Shown: piece after piece, positions 1 through 12,327 of the stretch | Layout: every line of letters begins with the position of its first letter | Position numbering within the stretch: position 1 is the first letter of the stretch | Source: Biscogniauxia marginata | Lineage: Eukaryota > Ascomycota > Sordariomycetes > Xylariales > Xylariaceae | Length of the DNA: 64,000 bases | Assembly: GCA_022695795.1 (NCBI GenBank) | Contig: MU404095.1 | Span: 62,001-126,000 of the forward strand | Reading direction: 5' to 3' | Program-made: the position numbers and the translations under genes | The notes under the pieces: generated by a model | The model's database searches: none | What the model was told of the DNA's origin: nothing | Seen by the model: the letters and a program-made list of their open reading frames with translations, nothing else

Positions 1-227
1 GAAAGGGAGGTGGTTGATGTGGCGACACGGCTGAGTAGATCCGTCGCCTTGCGGGAGGCGTTCGGGTTTGTTAACAATCCCTTACACGCATTGGAGGTGG
101 TGATAGAAGGTTCGGTAGCACAAGCCCGCAACAAGCGAGGTCGACATCTTTCCCCGTTCCTGGGTCGTGGTGACGTCGCCCGAAGTACGTCGTGGTGGGC
201 TTCCGGAGACATTGTAGCTGTGGCCAT
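1..227 (-). CDS. Putative protein N-terminus, runs off left edge
   Basis: On the minus strand a frame opens with ATG at 225-227 and stays open for 75 codons to the window edge. It starts MATATMSPEAHHDV and is rich in Ser, Thr, Ala and Arg. I do not recognise a domain. If real it is transcribed away from URC1, whose 3' end lies 1.1 kb to the right. The competing plus-strand frame at 10-336 uses a non-ATG start. It could equally be chance, since GC-normal fungal DNA gives open stretches of this size. Confidence 0.3.
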   Translation of the reverse strand, partial: MATATMSPEAHHDVLRATSPRPRNGERCRPRLLRACATEPSITTSNACKGLLTNPNASRKATDLLSRVATSTTSL

Positions 228-1365
228 CGTAGATCCCGGATATGCAGAGAGCTTAAGATATGTAGCTATTTTGTTTTTGTCTCTTTTCCTGTTGCAAATG
301 CGGTTGATCGTGCAGCTTGAGCGGCGATCTGCTTAATCAAAGATGGAGAGTGAAGGAGAGGAAGAGCTTCTCTGTTTCCAAGTCTGGAGGGATATCAGTA
401 AGGTTTAAAGATGGCAATGGGTTAAAACGCGCTAGAAGCTCTCTGATACCGCCTCTTGTGGGACGATGTCCCCAGACGTTTGGGTGCCACATGTCAGTTC
501 GGATGGGTCGTCTTATGTGTTGGCCCATGTGTGGTCTCGGTCCTGGCCTCTTGGGCGTGGCGCCCTGATGCCTTGCCTGCAGCAAGTGTGGGTGTTGGGC
601 CGTGGTGCACGCATTAGCCAGAGGGTGGAGTGGGGTGCTCATTGCTTACAGTGAACCACTTGCGAGGTCCAGACACTTACCACTCCCCAGCCCTGCAACC
701 CATCCTTGCAGATGCTAATATCCAATATCCATTTGGCCCTCTATACCTTTCTCCATAATTTCTTCTCGACAAGCCCGCCGAGTGTGGCCACAGGGGCGAG
801 CTCTGGCACTGAGCTTGCAGCTTACCGTGGAGAGCACTGCGAGTCACTCCAAGATGCCGCGATAATCCGTCTGTATAATCCGTCTAGCACATGCCTGCTA
901 CTATTGACCGGCTCCGCGATATACCCCCCTCGTCAATGCATTTCTAGCCCGTCCACCTACGCACGAGGACGATCTAGAAGGCGCTTCAATTGGCAATGGG
1001 AGATTTGAAATTCGCCATCATGATAAATTCTATGCTGGGTAACGTGTTACGGCGTGCGGGCAGCTATCGTAAACCAGGTTTTTCCCTTTTCCGCTTGGAC
1101 ATGCTACAATCAGTTCACTGTCACACGGCGATGAGGTATTATGTATGAATGGAGACTCTAGCAGTCACACGGCATAGTGGTGAGAAGACACGCAACGCGC
1201 CTCTCTTGGGCGGAGAAATTGACGATTCGCGTATTATCATAGCTGCAGGTGCGGGGAATCCCCTTTCAAGATTCGAGCTCTGTCTACTGCTACCTAGTTG
1301 TATGTAATATGCAGTTTCAAGTTGACTCCTACATCGGATGTCGGCAGGCCAAGTCTCATTGGCAC
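228..1365. other. Intergenic, no gene recognised
   Basis: Short open frames on both strands carry no recognisable motif and no consistent splice structure. The part next to 1366 would hold the URC1 3' UTR. Nothing else is supported. Confidence 0.5.
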
Positions 1366-3908
1366 TCAGTGGTCGATGCTGTCATTGTTATCAATACGAG
1401 CCTGTAATCTTTGGGCTAGGTTGTACTTACTCTTCCCACATTCGGCCTTGGACCGCTTTCAATTCCTCTGCCGTCATCCTGTGTCCTGTGGTAAAGTATC
1501 CTGCGGGCGATCAGTTGTCATCGGGCTACCCAACAACTTGGGAGATGCAACATACCTGCGGTAATCTTGGCGTCTATCTCAACGCGGGAATCTGCCGGGA
1601 TCAACTCCTCTGGGAGTTCCACCCGCTCGTGGATAGGAATACTGTTACTGGTCAGTCAAGTCTACCATGACCTGCAGGCGGCTGTCGTCTTACCCCTGGC
1701 CGACGATAGCATCGTGCTTCATACTGCAGTGTCACCTGTTAGTGACTGTCGAGGCTATTGGTTTCCGGCAGATCGACTCACTTGCTCATGCTCAGCATCC
1801 TATCAATCTTCTTGATACCGAGCCAGTGGAGGATATCGGGCATCAGAGCTTGGAATCGCATGTCCTTTACCCCAGCAATATTCTCGGTTCTCTTGAAATA
1901 ATCCGAGGCACGATCTTCTCCACGTTTCCTCGCATTGTAGACAACTGTGGAGCAGTGTTAGACTTCCTGTCCGCCATGCGAAACTCCCGTTGGACACTTA
2001 CGGTACTATGGCGCATTAGCGAAGAAAGGATCGATAGAAAGTAATTGAAACATACCTTGGTGACCTCTCCCAGTGCCCTACCCTCCTTTCTGAAATAGAT
2101 CACAACACCGCTGCCACCCTTTTGAGCTTCTTTGACGGCCTCTTCAATGCCGAAGATGAGATAAGGTCTACAAGTGCAGATATCTGACCCGAACACGTCA
2201 CTTCCGTTGCACTATGTCTCCAGTAAGCTACCATGTAACGAAGTCGAGATGTCGAGCTAACCTCATCGTGAACTCGCAGAGCTAGTCTCGAATTCTCGTC
2301 GGACATCTTCGCCGGGTCCCCGAAACAGTATACAGTTAGCCCACCTAGAGGCCATTAGTTATCGCAACATTGATATGCTTCCCCAAGAAGTTGGGGTCTG
2401 ATTACCAATTGGAGGCAAGAAGACCTTAATGTCCCCGCGTGTAATGAGCTATATAATGGATATTAGATGCAGTTAACTCTAAAGTAAGATAATCACATAC
2501 CTCGGGGTAGCTTCCACCCGTGTGTTCGAAAAGCGAGCGTCGCAAGACACCCTCATCTATAAAAAGTTACGTGATTGTCAAAAGCCGTTTCTTGTTTTAA
2601 GTTTTGGAGGCTTGCATACCGATACCGAACCTTTCGGCCACTCCCGGGAGATACCAGACCTAGTCAAAAGTTAGAATTGAACTACTCAAGGGAATACGAC
2701 ATTGACAACACTTACTGGTTCAACAGCGAACTTGGTTACAGCAAGCTCTCCTGCTTCATTCAAGCAAACCTTGCCATCGGGAACTCTGAGGCAGGGTTAG
2801 TTTGTAACTCACAACCACTACAGTAAGACTTACAATCTACCACTTCGAACGCTTTCTTCAAGCTCAGGCAACTACTCCAAGTCAGTGCAAATCGAGACCG
2901 CTCAGAAGGACAACCCACCTTCATGTGGGCCTTGGTAATCGCAATAGTTGGTCGAATGTCGACTGTGTACGCAATCTGTTAAAAGCAGTGTTCTCATTTC
3001 ACAAAGTCCAGTCTGTCCTCACTCACCATTCTCCTTGTTGATGATATCTGAAAAGATCCACGGAGCCAGGTGGCCCCAAGGATCCATAGCCACAATCTTC
3101 TTCTTGTCGTTCCATTGCGGGAATGGGCCAATATCGGCCGCTGGCTCGGTATTGGTGAAATCCGGCCTTAGTTATAACAGCCAGTTAGTGGTCGTGCTGC
3201 TCCGATCGAATGTCAAGTACAATCATACCTATGGTTGGCGTTAAGTTGTTTACTTGCTAGAGCTAGAGCGAAATATATGGAATACGAGCCGCCGTGTGCT
3301 GCGAGAGTGAGATTCTGTAAGTGGAGTTCACCACTAGAGAGCATGGTGCCGCTTACCTCCGATAGCTACAACACACAGAGCGATATTGTTAGTGACGAGT
3401 TGTGAGAAAGGGGGGTTTTCCCGCTGCAACCTACCATTACGTCTGCGTATGGTTGATGAAGATCTTGACACAACAACGGGGCCGCGTTCAGGAGCTGGTG
3501 CTCCCCAATTCAAAGGCAATGGTCTTATGCCTATCTGTTTGGGATACGTACTGGGCTTGGATTAGCAAGTGTCCATTAGATGATACCTACCCAAGTAGGA
3601 CAGCTAGCTCACGTAAGAATAATTCGAGACGTAAAGCCCGACTCTTGAGCCTGAACAGCTGCGGTTGTCGTAGCAGCAGGGCTATCCGTTACGGCTTCAG
3701 CGGCAGTTACGGATGATACGGCGGTAGTGCCCACAGAGGGAGGCAATGCCTTCTCATCTTGAGTGGTCGGGGCAACGGCATCCAGTCGTTGAGAGATGGC
3801 CTCGACTTCTGTCGCCAGTTTCCCTTGATTCTCCTGGATGACCTTCAAGGCTTGGAGGACATCAGCCATGCTCGTCCCATCACCTGTACTCGAACCCGAA
3901 CTAGCCAT
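1366..3908 (-). CDS. URC1: URC1, GTP cyclohydrolase II-like uracil catabolism protein
   Basis: This encodes the GTP-cyclohydrolase-II-related enzyme of the fungal URC route, which frees uracil nitrogen; family knowledge comes from Lachancea kluyveri URC1. Coding exons, 5' to 3': 3908-3613, 3550-3435, 3365-3357, 3298-3229, 3166-3027, 2962-2919, 2871-2834, 2785-2716, 2659-2620, 2556-2501, 2448-2406, 2344-2262, 2211-2056, 2005-2002, 1944-1782, 1723-1694, 1641-1556, 1500-1431, 1378-1366. They sum to 1527 nt, or 508 residues. Every junction is GT-AG and phase-consistent. A low-complexity, coiled N-terminus precedes the GTP_CH_N-like part (PLNWGAP, RRRNAIGAHGGSYSIY, DPWGHLAPW). The cyclohydrolase core follows, with a zinc ligand set Cys-x10-Cys-x-Cys (in exon 2211-2056), YFRKEGRALGEVTKYLVYN and the end WEDIDH. 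Introns are 47-69 nt. The start ATG is 3906-3908; a GTG three codons upstream is not a plausible fungal start. Confidence 0.93.
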
Positions 3909-5232
3909 AGTCAACACCGGCGGATAAATAATGATGTAAACGAATATCGTAAAGTCTATGTGGCAACAAACGCCTCTTAGATTGTGCAGTTGCAGGAGTA
4001 GCTTATCAAATGAGGCCTTGCGGACAAGGGCGATCTTGGGGGGAGGGGATATCTAATGCTAGTCTATTTCACGAATAAGTCCAGTCGGGGGAGTCTGTTA
4101 GTTGAAGTATTGGACAGAGGTTGGGTCGAATCGGTATGTCGGTGGCTTGTGCTAGTGAGGCCCAAGGGGGGTTGTCCGGGCCCCTATTACTGATATTGTG
4201 ATTCAACCGTGTACAACGACTTCTCCTTTGGTCAGATAACAGATCAACTCTACACTACACGTAGGTATTCAAGACCTCTTATACGAGACTCCTAGAGGCC
4301 CCAGAGTTTAGCCCCTCGCACTAATCAAGGATGGCATAGGAAAATCCATGCTCTAACTAATATCCTTCATCTCTAATGCATGCTAAGGTTTGGGTACCTG
4401 CATCTGCTTTAATACGTATACACGTACAAGTGACTGCGTGATATAGTAAATAAGCCAACGGATAAAGGCATATATCCACTAAGTCCCGATCCTGATTGCC
4501 ACGGGGAACTCCGCGATTCGTAGACTAAAACAACAGCAGCAAATGGTTTGTAAGGACTTGGGCTTATCACGATCCCGTTTTCTATCTATTAGCCAACGAA
4601 TATGACAATAAGCGGGGGATGAGATGACACGGGACCAAAGATACATGACTTTATTGAAGCTCTGACAAAAATATAACCTAATTGCATATATGCATATAAG
4701 AAAAAGGGTATTCTACCCCTCCATTCTCACCGACTACCGGCGGGTGTGGATGATAAGACGGGACCTCACCTAAGTTCCTTATCTTGAGAAGTGGCTTGGC
4801 CATTTGTGGCTGTGAAAGGCAGGGAAAAACGTCAAGCGTCTAGTTAGCAAGGTACCTCTACCCTTTACCTCTACCTTAAGAATTGGCAGCTTTTAGGACT
4901 AACACTGCGCGCTGCTGGACGGGATTGCAAGACAAAAGGCGACGACGCGCCAACGAGAAAGTCCACGCTTGAGAATATACCGAAACCTCGTCTTTATAAA
5001 ACGCCCGGCCAGGGGGATTTTTGTATTCGCGAGCGGTCACAAGGTTCCATCGACGTCATTCCTAGGATCGAAAGCACCAGCTGTGATACATAAAACCCTT
5101 TGTCGACCAGTCAACTGCCGGTGGAATTTACGCACTTCATACTTCGCACATTCATGTAAAATTGTCTGGATCCCCATCACCCAACCCGCGACCCTCTAAC
5201 TCGACGCGTAGGACTCAACCTACGAGTCCATC
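3909..5232. promoter_or_regulatory. Divergent intergenic region between URC1 and ELF1
   Basis: This 1.3 kb stretch lies between the divergent URC1 and ELF1 starts and must hold both promoters and 5' UTRs. I see no protein-like frame; the frame at 4969-5199 has no motif. No defined transcription-factor site is claimed. Confidence 0.5.
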
Positions 5233-5865
5233 ATGGTACACAATCCAGTCACAAGAGTCTCCATGCTTCGGCGCATACTAACAATAGTCGCCTGTAGGGA
5301 AAACGGAAGAAGAGTTCGAGAAAGCCCCAGGGTCCGAAGAAGGTACCACTCCCCGCGAGACCGAGATCATTCCCATCGATAAACTCGTGCTCACGTATAA
5401 ATACTAGTCGGACCCCCTACCCACCTCATTTACATGTCTGTTCTGCAACCACGAGAAGGCTGTCTCCGTTAAGATGGATAAGAAAGCCGGCGTAGGTCAG
5501 CTAGATTGCAAGGTGTGCGGACAGAAGTTTCAATGTGCCATCAACTGTCAGTCAAGCCATGGCAAAAGCGTTGGCCTTCGGTCGCTAACACATTCCAGAC
5601 CTATCGGCACCGGTTGATGTGTACAGCGAATGGGTCGATGCGGCCGGTGCGTTGATGATTCCAACACTTCATGAAACTGAACTATTTGACTAACAAGTCG
5701 ATAGACGCTGTCGCGAAAGAGGACATGGGTGCAAGGGGTTCTGGGTCGGCTTCGGCCCAACGACCGGGTGCGAGACGGCCTGCCGTAAATCGAAACGCCG
5801 ATGACGACGAGGACGATCGTAGATACGAAGGGGAAGGAATTGTGGATGACGACGATGAATATTGA
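5233..5865 (+). CDS. ELF1: Transcription elongation factor 1 (Elf1), zinc-ribbon protein
   Basis: Elf1 is a small nuclear elongation factor that rides on RNA polymerase II and helps it through chromatin. Exons are 5233-5235 (only the ATG), 5298-5342, 5408-5546, 5599-5646 and 5705-5865. They sum to 396 nt, or 131 residues, all GT-AG and in phase. After the initiator Met comes the basic stretch [15 protein letters not shown], then the zinc ribbon with paired cysteines (TCLFCNH ... [12 protein letters not shown]), then [15 protein letters not shown] and an acidic tail ending DDDDEY. Length and order match the family. It is convergent with the uracil phosphoribosyltransferase (283 bp between stops) and divergent from URC1. 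The branch-point motif ACTAAC is clear in the first intron. Confidence 0.95.
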
Positions 5866-6148
5866 TCTGTAAGGAATATTGATGTTGACGGTTCCGCTGT
5901 ATCCCACAATGGCTCACGCAATAAGATGTCTTTGACATGTCATACCCTTGTACTCATCTTGTGGTTGATAAACAAGGAAATGCCCTCGAGTCGTCTGGCT
6001 AGGTGATTTGGGTGAGCTGGTTCGCTGTATGACCATGCCTGTCTACAAACCACTCCCGACGAATTTTCGTCTCGTTAGGTGCTTAATCAATAGATTTGTT
6101 CGGTCAAGATAACCCCTATCTAGGTGTTTCAGCGTTACCTCCGGTTCG

Positions 6149-7206
<1,058 letters not shown>

Positions 7207-8111
7207 TGTATATAGGGCAAATCCTAGGATTGACGAAGAAAGCGAGGGACTGTGGAGGTGGTCTCACGTATTAGTGGCTTCCCCTCCAGGTGCTTCAGCT
7301 ATGTAGGTGGCTGACGAGAAAAGAAAGAAAGGAAGGGGGGGAAGAAGAAACCAGAATGTTCTCCTACCTCAGATGGGACTTGATGATTTCAAGTATCTAC
7401 GTGAATATAAATAGTAGAGTAATTTGGGCACCCGGCTAGTGCCAAGGGACCGGCAAGGGGAGTTTGCTGCTACGTATGTAGGTTGGAGAGTCAAGACAAT
7501 GGACAGGTAGAGGTACCTTAACGGACTAGCGCTCGACACAATGAAGCACGAGAGCACAATATATCGTCGATATTTCCGTATGCGAGGCGATAAATAGGTA
7601 TCTAGGTACCTAGGTAGTATAATAAGAAAGAACGGACTTAGAAGATCCAGTATCTGACCCTCTTAGTTTTGCCAAGTAGGTACGTAATGTAGACAGATAA
7701 TACAAATAAACGCTCAAGATTGGATAATAAGATAGCCCTTAATTCTATAATATCACAAACCACCTAACAACTGTATGTCAGTAACCGGTGTCTTGGATAT
7801 TTATCTAATTACATAATTCCATTGTAAACCAGTCAGCTTACCTACTACACCTTAGATCTTGTTAGTGGCATGGATCAGTTACACAGGTAGCATGAATCCT
7901 TCATCACCACCTACCTGCACCACACCTGCTACACCATAGAACAAAATGGTAGGTGCAGCAGGGGTAATGCAGGCCAGACCTCACGCTAGATGGCCAAGCT
8001 GCATTTGTGGTTGTTAACTTTGGGGCTAACAAAGAGATACGTTTCATCACCAGCCACAGCCGGATGCGACTAAGTACCTAAGAGGTACTACCTACATACA
8101 GATGTAAAAGT

Positions 8112-8160
8112 ACCTACCTACCTACCTACCTACCTACCTGCCTACATACCTACATACATG
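8112..8160. repeat. (CTAC)n microsatellite with degenerate flank
   Basis: The tract runs through about seven perfect ACCT/CTAC units and then variants with TACA. A second tract of the same unit lies 160 bp further right. Confidence 0.9.
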
Positions 8161-8320
8161 CATAACCTAGTTTACATGAGGTAGACTATCGAGAAACACC
8201 AACACCTGCATCCACGACCTCAATGCTCAATACTATCACCACCATCTCACTACGTACCACAGTCAATCAATTGCCTGCTCCAAGCTCCTTGCCCTGCCAT
8301 CACCATAGCGGTGGCAAGGC

Positions 8321-8346
8321 ACCTACCTACCTACCTACCTACCTAC
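8321..8346. repeat. (CTAC)n microsatellite
   Basis: Six tandem tetranucleotide units of the same type as the tract near 8112. Confidence 0.9.
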
Positions 8347-8684
8347 TATCTACGAGCACATACCTACGGTAGTACAGTCAATCTACCCCTGGGTGGTGAG
8401 GTCCTTACTCCCTGCTTAGCAACAAACCATCCCTCCATCTACCTACCTCTAACCTTCGTCAATCGGTAGCGCACTTACCTTATTCATTATTATTTTTCTA
8501 TTTACCTATTTATTCCACGTCGAATCCCTGTGGCAATCGCATCACTTAACCAACCCGCTCACCCAACTCAAGAGCAATCCAATCCTATTGCGCCGTTCGA
8601 GCTCTACCTCACGTTCCTGCGACATGAAATATCAGCAATAAACTCGTTTGTTTGTCGTGACGCTGACCGCCCAGCGCAACCATC

Positions 8685-11370
8685 ATGGCTAGCAACCTTG
8701 AACAGGGCGCTCTGCCCAAGAGAAAGCTGACTACCTACGGCAAGAGCGCAAGGAAGAAACAGCCGAAAACATCATTCACTCCTATCACCGCATCTGAATC
8801 CATGTCCGAGGAAGATCCCATCTCGACATCCAATACCACCGTGACGCGTCTACCGTCAGCGCACGCTTCCTCGCCTTCGAATGGTTCACCCATGTCCAAG
8901 TCTCGAATCCCTGGCCGCGCCAACGACTCTGCCCACAAGATCCCGAGCTCAGGCCAGAAACGTAAAATCTCTCAGATATACGCATCCAAAGGACGAGCAC
9001 AGGAAGACAATCAGTCAGACGAAGAGAGTTCGCCATCAGCACCAGAACCACGGCGCTCTCGTACCACAGCCCCTGATCGTTCCCGCGCGCCTCCGAAATC
9101 TGGTGCGAATTCGCGCGCGCGTGTCCGATCCGATTCCTCAGAATCGATGGATGTTGATCTGGCTAAAGCCAGATTATCAAGCCCGCCGCTTACACCGACA
9201 CATCCCAAAACCGCGAGGCCTGCAGCCAAGGTAACTTTCCAGGGCGCAAGACCTGCATCTACCAATGCCTCCAAAGGTAAGAGCGCGAAGCAGGCAAGTC
9301 CACAACAGCACCAGATCCCTCTGCATCTTGCGCGAGATTCTATACAAAGACCAAAACAGCCAAGCGCACCTTCTGCCGCCGCAGACGAAAAGAAGCAGCC
9401 GGTGCTGAAAGCCCGGTTGCCTGTCGCTAACCCCTCCAAGAAGGCCAGGAAGCGACTCATCGATACTCTTGCAGAGCAAACCTCGGATGATATAGCTGAA
9501 GCCGATGACGGCTCCGACACACAGACTAGACCGGCCCATCCCGTATCGAGCCAGGCAAGTGATACGTCCATGCTGGACTCGCAAAACATGCCCTCGACGC
9601 CAGATGCAAAGCCCAGGACAGCCCAAACCATGAGCGCCCGGACATTCGCGAGGTCTTCGAGCGCACTTAAATTTACGTATGGGCAAGGTCGAAAGGTTCT
9701 CGAGGAAGAAGATAACTTGCTAGATGCATTCACACTCCCTGAAGAATCATCGGTATCTCTCAAAGGAAGGCGCTTGGAGCTTCGTGGTCCAAAGGCGTTG
9801 ACTACAGGGCCATTTGATGATGACGATGCCGCAGCTGTTGGTTCGCCCAACTCCAAGCTTCGGGATATACATGAATTGCGACAAGCAGGGGCCAATTCAC
9901 GGGTCGCCGATGCTATGCAAGACTTGGTCGATCAAATGCGAACTCCAGGTACTCGAAGGTCTGCCTTGCTGCAAGTAGCAGAGAAGATTAAGGATAAGAC
10001 CTTCATGAGACAGTGTCGCGATCACGGGGTTGAGGCCACGATACTTAAGGACGTGGGCAAGGAGACCGATACAATCTCCGGATTCCTCATTCTGTCCATC
10101 TTGTTCACCATAACCGCAAAATGGCCCTCAGCACATGTCCCTCGTTTACTTGGACTCGAGGAGTCTGGTCATCTTTTTGCACGCCTTCTCGGTGTTCGTG
10201 ATGATATCAAGAAGATAGTGAAAGATCGCAAAAGCAATTTATCGAAACGAGGCCAGAACTCGATTATAACTATTCAAAACGCGCTGCGAGAGCTTCCAGT
10301 TTGGGACGGTACCAATCCCACTCAAATCTCACCCAGAAGCCTCACGATCAAATACTTACACCTGCTTATCACACAACACGCTAACGTTGACCCTGCCATT
10401 TTCTCTTTGTCTGTCACGGAACACCTGTTCGAAGTGCTTTCAGAAGCAACTAAATCCGAAAATTATTGGGATCCAAAAGCTGCCGAATCGATTGATTTGT
10501 TCGGGGCTCTGTCGGTGCTCGATTTCTACGCCGTCGGTATTGCAGACGTACAACACGAAAATACGGAATGGGCGGCGAAATATCTCCCGGTTGTAGCTGA
10601 TGTTTTTGGCACATCACTACGAATGCCCGTTCGCGATAACAAGGAACTCGAAGGTTCTCAAAAGCTCGAAAGCTCGGTTTTGAAACTTGTCATCAACTTG
10701 ACTAACAACAACCTAAAAGCACCAGAAATATTTGCATCTAAGGGAATCTTGCCTGCCTTAGCTGGCTCAGTATCGGACAACTTCACCCAAGTTCTAACGT
10801 CGATTACCCAAGACTCTTGGACTGAAGGGATCCTTGATGGCTTGGTTCTACGGATTGGAATCCTCATCAATTTCTCAGAGCATAGCAGCTTAGTGCGACA
10901 AGTCGTTAACGATTGTCATCACGACGCTAAGCAACCGGTGGATGAGTTCATACGGTTATTCTTAGAAAATCATCGGCGAACCAGCGAAGTAAGTCCCCGC
11001 TCCCGCCCCTTGCCGGCTAGAGGCAGCCTCCGAAGCCGATGAGGTAGATATAGACAATATTCGTGGCACTAGCTAACAGATTTAGGCCGACTCGATGGAA
11101 AAGAGTCATCTGAATGTCGCCTTTGGGTATTTGGCTGTGCTTCTAGGCTATCTATCATTGCACGCACCAGTGCGCCAAAAGTTGAAATCGAACCATTCGG
11201 CAAAGAGCATCGGGCCCCTCATCGATTCGATACGCGAGTTCATTGCCCACTACGAGAAAGTCGAGAACGCTATGGACGAAAGTGAAAGTGGCTCGAGGGC
11301 CCATAGCGGCTACGCGGAACGGCTACAGGCCCTCGTACAGGAACTAGAGGGCGAAGCAATATATGACTAA
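8685..11370 (+). CDS. Wings-apart-like (WAPL/Rad61) cohesin-release factor
   Basis: WAPL-family proteins release cohesin from chromatin in the nucleus. Exons are 8685-10988 and 11086-11370, with the GTAAGT donor at 10989 and the TTTAG acceptor before 11086; the protein is about 862 residues. The first ~320 residues are low-complexity, Ser/Pro/Lys-rich and basic, starting MASNLEQGALPKRKLTTYGK. The conserved WAPL region follows: NLLDAF near residue 340, then LRDIHELRQAG, TRRSALLQVAEKI and FLILSILFTI, continuing as helical repeats to the C-terminus. The second exon keeps the helical pattern (HLNVAFGYLAVLLGYLSLH) and ends EGEAIYD. Without the splice the frame reads on to a stop at 11042. The overlapping minus-strand frames at 9011-9895 and 9177-9686 are shadows. 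Confidence 0.9.
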
Positions 11371-12327
11371 TCTGACGACGGATTCTTGCTTTTTTGACCT
11401 GGACTCTGTTGGGAAAAAATATCGGTTTGGTATGAGTTAAGAAATGACGAAGTTAAGATATGTATCACGAAGATTCCGACGCACGAACCTTAGCCAGAGA
11501 GGGGTGTCTAGGCTATAGACGGAAAGGTAGTATTTGCGATGTGTTCACTGGCTTGTGTTAAGGGGGTCTTTTTTTTGGCTGGCTGTTTGTATGCAAACAT
11601 GGGGCAGTATACCCAGGCATAGATAAAGGAAGAGATAGGTATAGGGTTAAATTATGACGGTACCCTGGTGCCATGTTTCCGAATGGGGTTTATGAATCCG
11701 TCTACCTATGGAGTAGTTGAAAAGCTCGTTTGCGCCAACCACCAGATCTGTTGTTATGTCTACCAGGTAGGGGTATTGAATATTCAGATACCTCGATACC
11801 TCCCTATTTTGGTAGGATTCGTAGCTGCTGTGGGGTACCAGGGCTACCTAACTGACAACAGCTAGGTGTGGGCCGTAGTCGATGGCACGGTGCATTTAGC
11901 CATGCCGCACTAAGGAATTAGCACTAAGGAGTTGGGTTAGCCAACTCTGCCCCCCCCTTCGAGCTTCCTTCTCTCACCCTTTGTTATACCTACATAAAAA
12001 AACAGCGTGATTCGAAGTACTGCCTCCCTACCTCCTTAGGGATCAAACAACTGTCCATCTCTTAGACATTGGTCTCCCGGTTTTCTCCTAGGAAGGTCCC
12101 GGGTAATACGCCTACGTCACAGTACACGAATTCGCGCGCGAGAGCAAACCGCAGGGTTCAAAAGGTATGCGACATGGCCACCCACGCCCGCCCACGCCAA
12201 TCTCAGATTTCCCCCCCACTCTTCGAATTCATGCAACATTATCGAGCCCCAAGAGTCTTACCTATGATCTGATCTAGCTCCCGTACACGTACACTTGATA
12301 GTCCGTCCTCTCCAAGTGCCATTGTAA
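11371..12327. other. Intergenic between WAPL and RHEB
   Basis: Contains the WAPL 3' UTR and the RHEB promoter. No protein-like frame is seen. C-rich runs at 11950-11957 and 12209-12218 are simple sequence. Confidence 0.5.

Larger units (their letters stand above)
7207..8684. promoter_or_regulatory. Divergent intergenic region (UPRT / WAPL) with CTAC microsatellites
   Basis: No gene is seen in these 1.48 kb. The strip is full of short TACCTA/TAGGTA motifs and two CTAC tandem tracts (listed separately), and ends in a CT-rich leader before the WAPL ATG. It should contain promoters for both flanking genes. Confidence 0.5.

Noticed and set aside
3906..3917. GTG start three codons upstream of the URC1 ATG
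   Set aside because: Fungal nuclear genes start at ATG; the ATG at 3906-3908 gives a normal N-terminus.
9011..9895. 294-codon open frame on the minus strand opposite WAPL
   Set aside because: Shadow of the GC-rich, low-complexity WAPL N-terminus. No domain, and the plus strand has strong family signatures.
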